From assembly GCF_900636535.1 (NCBI RefSeq), contig NZ_LR134289.1, positions 1,984,001 through 2,048,000 of the forward strand: 64,000 bases of DNA, given 5' to 3'. The notes under the pieces are model-generated. The model was not told where the DNA came from and made no database searches. It saw only the letters and a list, made by a program, of their open reading frames with translations. Shown in pieces: positions 17,076-25,284 of this stretch (the first letter of the stretch is position 1; every line of letters starts with the position of its first letter). Both the position numbers and the translations under genes were made by a program. The stretch is from Chryseobacterium gleum (GTDB lineage Bacteria; Bacteroidota; Bacteroidia; Flavobacteriales; Weeksellaceae).

Positions 17076-17369
17076 AAATGGGAACAAGAGTATTTTTACT
17101 TTAAACTTGTTTAAACTTTTGTTTATTGAAACATTAAGATTGTATTAAGGCGTTGAGAGTATTAAGATAAGCTTCGCTTTAAGCTTAAAAATCAGAATGA
17201 TTCATCTTAATTATGCTTTATTTCTTAATCCTTCTTCATGGTTTTAATATATATCCAATATTTTTGATAAGTTTAAGTAATTTCTTTAACAATGAAACTT
17301 TATCTGACAATAGAAAATTATTGCCGGATAAAGTTATCATTACATCATATGTTAAAAATTCCGGGGACC

Positions 17370-17948
17370 TTATTTCTGTTTCTTTCCCAGCACCTTTACT
17401 TTCGTAAGCCACTGAGCCCTCTGTTCATCCTTCGAATTCCGGATAATCCCGATATAAGTAACTCTAACCGGTTTTACTCCGCAATATTCCAGGACAGATT
17501 TTCTAAGCTGATTGACGCTTGGCCTTCCAAAAAACAAACGGTAATACCATCCCGGCTGGTCCAATGTTGTAAGAATATGAGCTGTTTTTCCTTTTAACAG
17601 TTTATCCCACCACACGGAGTTTTCCCGGTATTTATACGCCATTCCCGGTAAAAATAACCGGTCTATAAATCCTTTCATTAAAGCAGGAAGTCCGCCCCAC
17701 CACACAGGATGCACCCAAACCAAATGATCTGCCCATTGTATAATTTCCCAGGCTTTGAGCAAATCCGGTTCAAGCTCCATCCTTTTCTGGTACCCAAACT
17801 GTAGATTTGAGTTGAAATCTAAGTCCCGGATGACAATTTCCCTGACTTCGGCTCCTGATGCTACAGCTCCCAACTTATAAGCTTCCGCAACTCCAAAATT
17901 GAAGGAATCTTTATGAGGATGTCCGTTGATAATTGCTATTTTTTTCAT
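17370..17948 (-). CDS. NAD(P)H-dependent flavodoxin-fold oxidoreductase (KefF/NQO1 type)
   Basis: The 192-residue protein has the flavodoxin-like fold of quinone reductases. It shows INGHPHKDSFN at the start (phosphate-binding loop), WADHLVWVHPVWWGGLPALMKGF with key HPVWWGGLPA near 80, and GMAYKY. These FMN or FAD enzymes reduce quinones by two electrons. Its start overlaps the stop of the upstream dehydrogenase gene by 4 bp, so the two are co-transcribed, with a Crp/Fnr gene before them. The 294-bp gap from the SIP gene (17076-17369) holds a TAAGCTT-AAGCTTA inverted repeat (about 17167-17187). Confidence 0.85.
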   Translation of the reverse strand: MKKIAIINGHPHKDSFNFGVAEAYKLGAVASGAEVREIVIRDLDFNSNLQFGYQKRMELEPDLLKAWEIIQWADHLVWVHPVWWGGLPALMKGFIDRLFLPGMAYKYRENSVWWDKLLKGKTAHILTTLDQPGWYYRLFFGRPSVNQLRKSVLEYCGVKPVRVTYIGIIRNSKDEQRAQWLTKVKVLGKKQK

Positions 17949-18967
17949 GGTGTCACATTGATATTGATAGAATCATAGGCATTAAGCTGTGCCAGTAATG
18001 ATAAAGGCTCATGCAGCTGATGGCTGAAAAAAACCTTGTTTTCATGTGGATTCCTCAAGAGTTCTTCGGTGTGTAGAACAGCAGATAAAGCGGTTAGTTC
18101 TGCCTGTCCTTTTAAGCTCTGCAGACTCAGTTTCTTTTGTCCCGAAGGATCATCAACTACAATTTCAAAGACAGCCTGATCTCCGGTGCCACTGGATCCA
18201 AAAATCATTTTTCTCTCCTTTAAAGATAAAATATTGTAGATTCTGAGATATTGAAATGCCCCCAGCAGCCAGGTAATGAATTTTGAATTATAAGTCATTT
18301 TCACGCTCACATCAGAAATTCTTTCTATTTTGTTGAGAATGTACAAATCAGGCACATCAAAATTATATGCACTTCTCTTCCCTATTCCAAAGGAAAAATT
18401 AAAAGCTTCCGTATCTAAAAAATGTCTGATGGAAACCGGTTTATCATTTTTATAATGCACAAAAGGAACCGCTACGTTTTCTGCCATAAAATGAGCCGAG
18501 CTCTCCCCCGCCAGATCTTTCACAGAATAATAAACAAAGAGCTTCACCTCATTAATATCACCTGAATCTGAAAGGGTATTAACCAATGCAGGAACAATTC
18601 CGCCCATCCAGCCCGAACTGAAAACAATCCTGCTGTTGATATCTGATCTTCCGGCAATATCGTAAGCCTTTACCAAAGCCGGGGTAGGCTTCGTAATATC
18701 CAGATAATCTATCTGGTGATCAATTGCGAAACGAAGTACATGATCTTCTTTATCATTTACAGAAAGAATAATGAGACTGATTTTCTTTTCCGGAATAACC
18801 TTAAAAGAAGTAGGATCTGTAACATCAATTTTCAGCTCTTTGTCTGTTTTTCCACCCTTTCTTCCCCCGATAAAAACAGTAAGATGAGGATTTCTGGATT
18901 TGAGGATCCGGGATATTGTTTTTCCCACTAATCCGTTTCCTCCAATAATTAAAATATTTTGCTCCAT
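17945..18967 (-). CDS. Saccharopine dehydrogenase-like NAD(P)-binding protein
   Basis: The open frame begins with a TTG at 18982, but a perfect promoter box (TACTTTTG, minus strand, 18987-18980) covers that codon. The ATG at 18967 is therefore the better start, giving 340 residues and a very short leader. The N-terminus is a Rossmann fold (NILIIGGNGLVGKTI, GGNGLVG), followed by RKGGK after the second strand. The rest resembles saccharopine dehydrogenase-like oxidoreductases that act on unknown substrates. It overlaps the quinone reductase gene by 4 bp. The substrate is unknown. Confidence 0.75.
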   Translation of the reverse strand: MEQNILIIGGNGLVGKTISRILKSRNPHLTVFIGGRKGGKTDKELKIDVTDPTSFKVIPEKKISLIILSVNDKEDHVLRFAIDHQIDYLDITKPTPALVKAYDIAGRSDINSRIVFSSGWMGGIVPALVNTLSDSGDINEVKLFVYYSVKDLAGESSAHFMAENVAVPFVHYKNDKPVSIRHFLDTEAFNFSFGIGKRSAYNFDVPDLYILNKIERISDVSVKMTYNSKFITWLLGAFQYLRIYNILSLKERKMIFGSSGTGDQAVFEIVVDDPSGQKKLSLQSLKGQAELTALSAVLHTEELLRNPHENKVFFSHQLHEPLSLLAQLNAYDSININVTP

Positions 18968-18979
18968 AACTTTTTTTGA

Positions 18980-19007
18980 CAAAAGTATAGTGCATCTGTT
19001 TTAACAG
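18980..19007 (-). promoter_or_regulatory. Promoter box and palindrome before the dehydrogenase-reductase operon
   Basis: On the minus strand TACTTTTG (18987-18980) matches the Bacteroidota -7 element TAnnTTTG at every defined position. Just upstream lies a perfect inverted repeat, CTGTT-TT-AACAG (18996-19007). The site is between the crp/fnr-like stop (19021) and the dehydrogenase start, so the upstream regulator is a candidate to bind it. Confidence 0.55.
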
Positions 19008-19020
19008 ACAGGACAAATGT

Positions 19021-19587
19021 CTAAAAAGAAATTTCCTTTCTGATACGGCTCAGGTGGCGCTGTGTAATCCCAAGATAGGAAGCAAGATATTGCAGTGGGA
19101 TTTTCTGAATATAATCAGGATGGTTCTTTAACAATGCTTCATATCGCTGCACCGCATTGTCTCTTTGAAGCTGGAAAAAACGGGTTTCAAGTTCAAGGTA
19201 TTCCTGTTCCGCAATGATTTTTAAAAACTGAGTCCAGTTCAGGGCATCTTTTACCAGGAGATCCATCTTCTCTTTTTTCAGAATCAGCAATTCTACATCA
19301 GTAATTGCCTGAATGCTTTCTTTACTAAGACATCCTGAAATAAATGATGAGTACGCAGCAATCATCATATTGGGAAACTTGAAACAATAGGTCATATCTT
19401 TCCCGTTATCGGAAGTATAGAAAGACCGGAAAATTCCGGAGTTGATAAACGCTACTTCCCTGCATCTTTCTCCTTCCTGCACAAAATAGTCATTTTTATT
19501 CAGCGTTCGGATTTCGAAAAGCTGCAGAAACTCTTCAATTTCACCTTGTGAAAAGAGATTAAAGCTCCGAAAGTAATCACGTATCAT
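19021..19587 (-). CDS. Crp/Fnr-family transcriptional regulator
   Basis: The 188-residue protein has a cyclic-nucleotide-binding-like beta barrel (about 20-115, with YFVQEGERCREVAFINSG) and a C-terminal winged helix (about 150-188, IPLQYLASYLGITQRHLSRIRK with key ASYLGIT and LSRIRK). It lacks clustered cysteines for an iron-sulfur centre, and the cAMP-contact residues are not conserved. The effector is therefore probably another small molecule or none. The two redox genes downstream on the same strand are its likely targets. Confidence 0.88.
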   Translation of the reverse strand: MIRDYFRSFNLFSQGEIEEFLQLFEIRTLNKNDYFVQEGERCREVAFINSGIFRSFYTSDNGKDMTYCFKFPNMMIAAYSSFISGCLSKESIQAITDVELLILKKEKMDLLVKDALNWTQFLKIIAEQEYLELETRFFQLQRDNAVQRYEALLKNHPDYIQKIPLQYLASYLGITQRHLSRIRKEISF

Positions 19588-19748
19588 TTTTTTAAATAAG
19601 GATGTTTCTAATGAATTACGAAAATAAATAAAAAGACGGAGGTTCTATACCGGAACAACACAAAGTTTTAATTTTTGCAGAATTTTAGCAAAGACCCTAT
19701 CAATTTCGTGAATTGCTTTGAGCTTACCCACTATAATTTTCGATTAAT

Positions 19749-19778
19749 AAAAAAAAATCATCTCAGGACGAGATGATT
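19749..19778 (-). terminator. Minus-strand rho-independent terminator
   Basis: The stem AATCATCTC/GAGATGATT with a 5-base loop is followed, on the minus strand, by an uninterrupted T run (seen as A8 at 19749-19756). It lies in the 444-bp gene-free stretch 19588-20031, downstream of the aminopeptidase gene. Apart from the two terminators here, nothing else was recognised in that stretch. Confidence 0.7.
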
Positions 19779-19912
19779 ACCGCTTTGAATTTACTTGAGT
19801 TATTTATGAAGATATGAATGATGTTTGTTGGTACAAATATAGGCAGGGCTCAGCTTTTATCCATCAGTGGAATCCCTAGAATTATATCCGTAAAAATACG
19901 GTTGTGTAAAAA

Positions 19913-19947
19913 GAAAAAGCCCTGCAGGAAATACCTTACAGGACTCT
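19913..19947 (-). terminator. Terminator after the aminopeptidase gene
   Basis: On the minus strand AGTCCTGTAAGG pairs with CCTGCAGGGCT (one G-U pair) across a short loop, and TTTTTCT follows. It is 85 bp downstream of the stop codon at 20032. Confidence 0.65.
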
Positions 19948-20031
19948 GGTTTATCTAACAATTCTTTTGTTTAAGATTTACAAAAAGGATTTAAAGCAAT
20001 GATTATCAACAACCTACAATCATTCATCATA

Positions 20032-21801
20032 TTAAAGAGGACTTACCAATTGCAGGAACCATTCTTTAATTTCTCCATCCAGATGAGGAGCAAGCTTTTC
20101 TTCACAGGTTTTATGATAACTGTTTAGCCATGCAATTTCACTTTCTGAAAGGATTTCCTTTACCACAGTATCTTTAAAGAACGGGCAGAATGTTAATGTT
20201 TCAAATTCATAGAATGTTCCATGAATTGTTTTCTCTGCTTCTTTTACAGCAATAAGGTTCTCATGACGGATTCCGTAATGTCCTTCAAGATAGTATCCAG
20301 GTTCATTGGACAGCACCATTCCCGGAAGAAGTTCCTGAGGGTTCAGATCTTTTCTGATGTTCTGCGGACCTTCGTGTACATTCATGAAACTTCCTACTCC
20401 GTGTCCGGTTCCGTGGTTAAAGTCCTTTCCTTCCATCCATAACGGAAGTCTTGCGATGGCATCTAAATGCACCCCTTTTGTTCCTTTCGGGAATTTCACC
20501 ATTGATAAACGGATTAATCCCTGTAATACCAGTGTTGAATTTCGTTTAAATTCTTCAGAAGGGGTTCCTAAAGCGAAAGTTCTTGTAATATCTGTAGTTC
20601 CTTCAAGGTACTGACCTCCTGAATCTACAAGAATAGTATCCTCATTGGTTACTTCTTTGCTTCCTTCTTTTTTGGCAGAATAATGCATGATGGCACCGTT
20701 ATCTTTATATCCCACAATGGAACCGAAGCTTTCTCCTACAAAGTTTTCCCCTTCTGCACGGAAGCCTCTCAGTTTCTCTCCGATAGAATATTCGTTCATG
20801 GCTTCTTTTCCTGCATTGTGTGTTAACCAGTAAAGGAATTTCACCATAGCCACTCCGTCTCTTACCATTACTTTTCTGAAACCTTCCAGCTCAGCTTCAT
20901 TTTTCTGGGCTTTCATCAGATTACCGGGAACCGGAGCTTTGATAAACTGGTTATCGGCCTTCAGTGTTTCAAAAATCTGTTGGTTGCTGTTTGGAGAAAC
21001 CAGTACTTTTTCATTTTTGAAATTCTTCAGATAATTGTAAAATTCTTCGTAAGGCATCATTTTCACAAAGGCATCATCCATTTGTTTTCTAGCCGCTACT
21101 TCCATTTTTTCCAACCCTGTGAATAAAACAGCATCATTTTTAGTAATTACAATATATCCTAAAAATACAGGGTTGCTGTCTACATCACTTCCTCTGAGGT
21201 TCAATGTCCATGCGACATCATCCAGACTTGATATGATGTGTACGGTAGCGTCCTGCTCTTCCATTTTCTGACGGATGGCAGCAAGTTTATCTGATACGGA
21301 TTTACCTGCTCGTTCTACCGGATGTACAAAAATCGGGTTAGCAGATGGAGTTCCTCTGTCTTTCCATACTTCTTTTAAAAGCGGAAGATCTGTCAGGGTA
21401 ATATTTTTGGAATTAAATTTTTGAGAAAGCAGTTCCCAGTTGGCATTAGAAGCCGCCAAGGCATTTACAGCCACTTTACCGCCCGAAGGAATTTCTGAAA
21501 TAATCCAGTCGATATAATTAGGAGTTCCTTCCATACCGTCTTTGAAAAGATCGATCCCGGAACCTTCCAACTCAATAGCAGCTTGTGTAAAGTATCTTCC
21601 GTCTGTCCAGAGTCCGGCCTTATCTTTGGTAACCACCACAAAACCGGCAGAACCTAGGAAACCTGACAACCAAGCTCTTTCCTGCCATTCTTCGGGAAGG
21701 TATTCGCTCATATGTGGGTCTGCAGAATATACAATAAATGCATCAACATTATTTTTCTGCATTTCTTCACGAAGCGCAGCAACTTTTTCCTTTGAAGTCA
21801 T
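20032..21801 (-). CDS. pepP: M24-family Xaa-Pro aminopeptidase (aminopeptidase P)
   Basis: Aminopeptidase P removes an N-terminal residue that precedes proline, using two metal ions in the cytoplasm. The 589-residue protein has two creatinase-like N-terminal domains (about 1-310) and the pita-bread catalytic domain. Metal ligands are visible in LVDSGGQYLEGTTDITRTF (Asp and Asp), HGTGHGVGSF (His), NEPGYY (Glu) and GIRHENL (Glu). This three-domain length matches the eukaryotic-like APP1 form instead of the 440-residue E. coli PepP, and is common in Bacteroidota. It is monocistronic, with terminators at 19913-19947 and 19749-19778. Confidence 0.9.
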   Translation of the reverse strand: MTSKEKVAALREEMQKNNVDAFIVYSADPHMSEYLPEEWQERAWLSGFLGSAGFVVVTKDKAGLWTDGRYFTQAAIELEGSGIDLFKDGMEGTPNYIDWIISEIPSGGKVAVNALAASNANWELLSQKFNSKNITLTDLPLLKEVWKDRGTPSANPIFVHPVERAGKSVSDKLAAIRQKMEEQDATVHIISSLDDVAWTLNLRGSDVDSNPVFLGYIVITKNDAVLFTGLEKMEVAARKQMDDAFVKMMPYEEFYNYLKNFKNEKVLVSPNSNQQIFETLKADNQFIKAPVPGNLMKAQKNEAELEGFRKVMVRDGVAMVKFLYWLTHNAGKEAMNEYSIGEKLRGFRAEGENFVGESFGSIVGYKDNGAIMHYSAKKEGSKEVTNEDTILVDSGGQYLEGTTDITRTFALGTPSEEFKRNSTLVLQGLIRLSMVKFPKGTKGVHLDAIARLPLWMEGKDFNHGTGHGVGSFMNVHEGPQNIRKDLNPQELLPGMVLSNEPGYYLEGHYGIRHENLIAVKEAEKTIHGTFYEFETLTFCPFFKDTVVKEILSESEIAWLNSYHKTCEEKLAPHLDGEIKEWFLQLVSPL

Positions 21802-21949
21802 TCTTTTCTTTTTTAACCACCGAAAGTTACGAAAAATTTAAAGTCGGAAGATGAAATCAACAGCTATTTTACGTAATAACCTGTTATTTTTAAAGGAATT
21901 CTTTTTCAAGCTTTTTAAACTTTATAGTCATTATTTTTAACCACAAAAG

Positions 21950-22085
21950 TTTTAACCACTTAAGTTTTTTAAGCCAACTTTATGCATAGTAAGTTCACTT
22001 AAGTTTTGTGAAAATCTTTGATTTTTATCCTATGTGAACTTTTCTGCGGTTTCATTTTAAACTTACTTAAGTGAACTCAGGTATT
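21950..22085. repeat. Imperfect inverted repeat in the 562-bp gap before DUF6526
   Basis: The motif AGTTCACTTAAGTTT (about 21981-21996) recurs inverted as AAACTTACTTAAGTGAACT (about 22060-22078), and TTAAGTTTTTTAAGCC precedes it. This may form a long stem or be an old intergenic repeat. The rest of 21802-22363 is AT-rich and shows nothing recognisable except TAAATTTTG just before the next gene. Confidence 0.45.
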
Positions 22086-22363
22086 TTAAGAACCTTCGAC
22101 TTCTATGGTTTTGTAAAGTTTAAACAACTTTATTGAGAAAAGTGATCACCTGAATATCAATACCATACTAATAAATCCGATACAAACGTTGATTTCCGTT
22201 TTATCACCAAAAACATATTTAGATATTGAAATATGAACAATATAATTTTACAGCAAAGAATATCAATACGGAGAAGCCAAAATAAACCAACTAAACATAC
22301 CACAAATAACAATTTATTATCAAAATAGTAAATTTTGGAAAGATTATTGCAGCATTCTACCTT

Positions 22364-22801
22364 ATGAAACAGCAAAACTACAATAACCACAGGAAGTTTT
22401 ATCCGCCACATCATTTTATTTATCTTCCGATACTCATCCTATTGGAGATTTTTGGAGTTTATAAAATCTGGGATGACCCGGAAAACCGGTTGATCTGGAT
22501 CCTGTTTTCTATTGTGATTTTTCTGCTTTTCTACCTTGCATTTATGACACGGCAGCATTATGCACTGGGACTTCAAAACCGGATGGTGATCCTGGAATTT
22601 CAGCAACGGTATTTTGAAATCTTCAACATAAGATCGGATGAAACTGTTGAAAAACTGAAGTTTGACCAGATTGCCGCATTGAGATTTGCTTATGATGATG
22701 AATTCAAAGAGCTTTTATACAGAGCCCTTCATGAAAACATCTCAGGAGATGAAATTAAAAGATCTATAAAAAACTGGAGAGCTGATCACTTAAGAGTCTA
22801 A
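22364..22801 (+). CDS. DUF6526-type membrane protein
   Basis: The 145-residue protein has a short N-terminal segment rich in His/Asn (QQNYNNHRKFYPPHHF) and two transmembrane helices (about 20-38 and 46-64). A soluble helical tail of about 80 residues follows. The start motif NYxNHRKFYPPHHF and the two helices are what I recognise from DUF6526 proteins of Bacteroidota, with no known function. It is followed by a small lipoprotein gene (20 bp) and topoisomerase IB. Confidence 0.7.
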   Translation: MKQQNYNNHRKFYPPHHFIYLPILILLEIFGVYKIWDDPENRLIWILFSIVIFLLFYLAFMTRQHYALGLQNRMVILEFQQRYFEIFNIRSDETVEKLKFDQIAALRFAYDDEFKELLYRALHENISGDEIKRSIKNWRADHLRV

Positions 22802-22820
22802 CATCACAAAATATACGATT

Positions 22821-22988
22821 ATGAAAAAATTAAGCTTATACAGTATTACGATATTTAGCTTGTTGATACTAACAAGCTGTGAGGCAGTAGGAACAATTTT
22901 CAAGGCAGGAATGTGGTGGGGAATTCTTTTAGTCTGTGTAATAGCAGGAATTCTTTTACTGATTTTTTCGAGGGGTAAAAACTCTTAA
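22821..22988 (+). CDS. Small lipoprotein with one transmembrane segment, 55 residues
   Basis: This gene is too short for common length cut-offs. It reads MKKLSLYSITIFSLLILTSC (lipobox LTSC, Cys20), then a short EAVGTIFKAGMWWG segment, a hydrophobic helix (about 35-50) and a basic tail (RGKNS). Small proteins of this lipobox-plus-helix plan are frequent in Flavobacteriia and are uncharacterised. It sits between DUF6526 (20 bp upstream) and topoisomerase IB (start 10 bp downstream), which supports its being a real operon member. Confidence 0.7.
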   Translation: MKKLSLYSITIFSLLILTSCEAVGTIFKAGMWWGILLVCVIAGILLLIFSRGKNS

Positions 22989-22997
22989 CCATGCTTT

Positions 22998-24104
22998 ATG
23001 GAGAAGAATACAGACCTGGAAATCATTTCTCACCTGAAACCTTCAAAAATTGTTAAAATCATGAAGGACCCGGAAGCTTCTGCAAAGGCGGTACATCTTG
23101 TATATACCACCGATGCAGAGACCGCCGGAGTTACCCGTAAAAAAACGGGAAAGAAATATTCCTATTATAAAGACGGTGAAAAAATAAGAGACAAGGAAGA
23201 GATTACAAGGATCAATAAGCTGGTCATTCCGCCGGCCTGGGAAAATGTATGGATCTGCGCACTGGAAAACGGACATCTGCAGGCAACAGGTTTTGATGTC
23301 AAAAAGAGAAAGCAGTACCGTTACCATCCTCTTTGGAGCGCTTTGAGAAACCATACAAAATTTTACAGGATGCTTCAGTTCGGATATGCATTACCAGAAA
23401 TGAGGCTGCATATAGAACAGGATCTTGCGTTGAGAAATTTTGAAAAGCGGAAAATTCTGGCCTTAATTGTAAGCCTTATGCAAAGAACCAACATCCGTAT
23501 CGGTAATTCTATTTATGAAAAACTGTATGGATCATTTGGCTTAACGACCCTGAAAGGTAAGCATGTGAAAGTAAACGGACAAAAAATCACATTCACTTTT
23601 AAGGGCAAAAAGGGGGTGATGCACCATGTTGATCTCAGAAGTAAAAGGCTGGCGAGACTCGTTCAGAAGTGTAAGGATATTCCCGGAAAAGAGCTTTTTC
23701 AATATTTTGATGATGAAGGAAACCGCCATTCTGTAGATTCAGGTATGGTGAATGAATATATCAAAGAGATCAGCGGTGAGGATTTTACTGCCAAGGATTT
23801 CAGGACATGGTCCGGTACGGTGAGTGCTTTGATCGCCTTCAAGGAAATCGGGTATGCTGAAAACGATACTCAGTATAAAAAGAAAGTAAAAGAGGCCCTG
23901 GACATCGTTGCAGAAAATCTGGGGAATACATCGGCCGTCTGCAGAAAATATTACGTCCATCCTTTAGTCATCAATCTTTACGAAAACAATACCATCAAAA
24001 AGTATCTTGACGAACTGGAAATTATTGAAGAAAATGACGGAAAAGCCGATCTTACAAAGGAGGAAAGGCTGGTGCTGAAAATCCTGGAAAATGAGAGGAT
24101 GTAG
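22998..24104 (+). CDS. DNA topoisomerase IB
   Basis: The 368-residue protein is a poxvirus-like type IB topoisomerase that nicks one strand through a 3'-phosphotyrosine and relaxes supercoils. It has an N-terminal DNA-clamp domain (about 40-110, RINKLVIPPAWENVWIC). The catalytic domain carries Arg in QRTNIRIGN, Lys in LKGKHVKV, Arg in FRTWSGTV, and the nucleophile Tyr319 in AVCRKYYVHP. It is slightly longer than the 310-340 residues of most bacterial forms because of N- and C-terminal charged tails. It is the third gene of a likely operon with DUF6526 and the small lipoprotein. Confidence 0.92.
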   Translation: MEKNTDLEIISHLKPSKIVKIMKDPEASAKAVHLVYTTDAETAGVTRKKTGKKYSYYKDGEKIRDKEEITRINKLVIPPAWENVWICALENGHLQATGFDVKKRKQYRYHPLWSALRNHTKFYRMLQFGYALPEMRLHIEQDLALRNFEKRKILALIVSLMQRTNIRIGNSIYEKLYGSFGLTTLKGKHVKVNGQKITFTFKGKKGVMHHVDLRSKRLARLVQKCKDIPGKELFQYFDDEGNRHSVDSGMVNEYIKEISGEDFTAKDFRTWSGTVSALIAFKEIGYAENDTQYKKKVKEALDIVAENLGNTSAVCRKYYVHPLVINLYENNTIKKYLDELEIIEENDGKADLTKEERLVLKILENERM

Positions 24105-24230
24105 AAGCTGGAAAAATGGAAGCAGGGAGATGGAAGTTATGAAACTCCTAAAATAACTTTCTGAATTCTCAACTTATTTTGATCAGGCTACTTCATACTT
24201 CCAGCATCTGACTTCCCGCTTCCAGCCTTA
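24105..24230. repeat. Long inverted repeat between topoisomerase IB and the AraC gene
   Basis: The left arm GCTGGAAAAATGGAAGCAGGGA and the right arm, which reads TCCCGCTTCCAGC, are inverted copies with further matches (GATGGAAGT against ACTTCCAGC). They flank a 60-bp centre. It separates two convergent genes and could fold in RNA of either strand. A copy of the left arm (GGCTGGAAGAATGAAGC) appears at the window end. Confidence 0.55.
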
Positions 24231-25121
24231 TTATATTGAAATCCTGTTGTTGTTCAAAAACTGTATTCTGTATTCCTTTGGGGTGATTCCTGCAATCTTT
24301 TTGAAAAGCTGGGTAAAGTGGGATGCGGTATGAAAGTTCAGTTCGTAAGCAATCTCTGCAATATCCTTGCTGGAGTGAAGTAATGCTTTACTGTAATTGA
24401 TATCAATCTCGTTGATCCACTGTTTCGGGGATTTTTGGGTAACTCCTTTCACACATTTGTTCAGATAGCTTTCTGTTACAGACAGTTTGTCTGCATAAAA
24501 TGCCACTCTCTTTTCTCCTACATGATATTTAAAGAGTAAATCCCGGAACTGAAGGGATAATTCCATAGGGCGTGTTGCAGATTTATGGTGGGTATCAGAA
24601 TCTGTGCTCAGCATTTTGATCAATATAAGATGAAGCATCGTTACCACTACGTCATTCACATTGAGGTTGTTTAGCCACAATTCCTGTTCCATGATCGGGA
24701 GAAGCTGAGTAATAGTTCCATAAGTCAGGCTATCCAGATTGAGAAAAGGGGTCATGAAGAAAATACTGCTTTTATGCTTGGGCAGTTCCTGTTCAGACAG
24801 AATATTATTTTCATAAGCAAGAAAGAAACCTTCAATATCATCTGACAGTTCAACAGTTGCGGTAATTGTTCCTTGCTTAATAAAGATCACACCTCCTTTT
24901 TCAGCATGATATTCTTTATTTTCAAGATATTGTCTGATATGCCCGTTGGTAACGAAAATAATAAAATTGAACGTTGTACGGTATGGAATTACCGGCATAA
25001 GAATTCCTTTAAGATAATTTTCTATCCTATATAACTGTATATCAGCATTATTAGCTAATATTTTGTCCGTAATATTCGGAAGAAATAGTTTTTTATATTG
25101 AAAATTGGACAGAACTTCCAT
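24231..25121 (-). CDS. AraC-family transcriptional regulator
   Basis: The 296-residue protein has a cupin sensor (residues 1-150; GGVIFIKQGTITATVEL) and a C-terminal AraC domain (about 195-290, with IAEIAYELNFHTASHFTQLF and GITPKEYR). It is less similar to the other two AraC proteins of this window. It lies directly downstream of the broken TonB receptor of the urease locus, on the same strand and 163 bp away, but is not obviously part of that operon. The effector is unknown. Confidence 0.88.
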   Translation of the reverse strand: MEVLSNFQYKKLFLPNITDKILANNADIQLYRIENYLKGILMPVIPYRTTFNFIIFVTNGHIRQYLENKEYHAEKGGVIFIKQGTITATVELSDDIEGFFLAYENNILSEQELPKHKSSIFFMTPFLNLDSLTYGTITQLLPIMEQELWLNNLNVNDVVVTMLHLILIKMLSTDSDTHHKSATRPMELSLQFRDLLFKYHVGEKRVAFYADKLSVTESYLNKCVKGVTQKSPKQWINEIDINYSKALLHSSKDIAEIAYELNFHTASHFTQLFKKIAGITPKEYRIQFLNNNRISI

Positions 25122-25284
25122 ATCCTTGTTATGATTAATTAAAGTTATACAAAATATTTTAACTCAATACTGAATCAGCAGAGAAGGTAAAAGGGCAAAA
25201 AAGCAAGAGAATAAAAACCCCGAAACCCGGAACTCACATTCTTCACTCTCAAACCCTAAAACTCTACCACTCTCTCACTCTCAT

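Noticed and set aside
17213..17597. Two plus-strand frames between the SIP gene and the quinone reductase
   Set aside because: No domain, they overlap the real minus-strand reductase, and composition is AT-biased and low in complexity.
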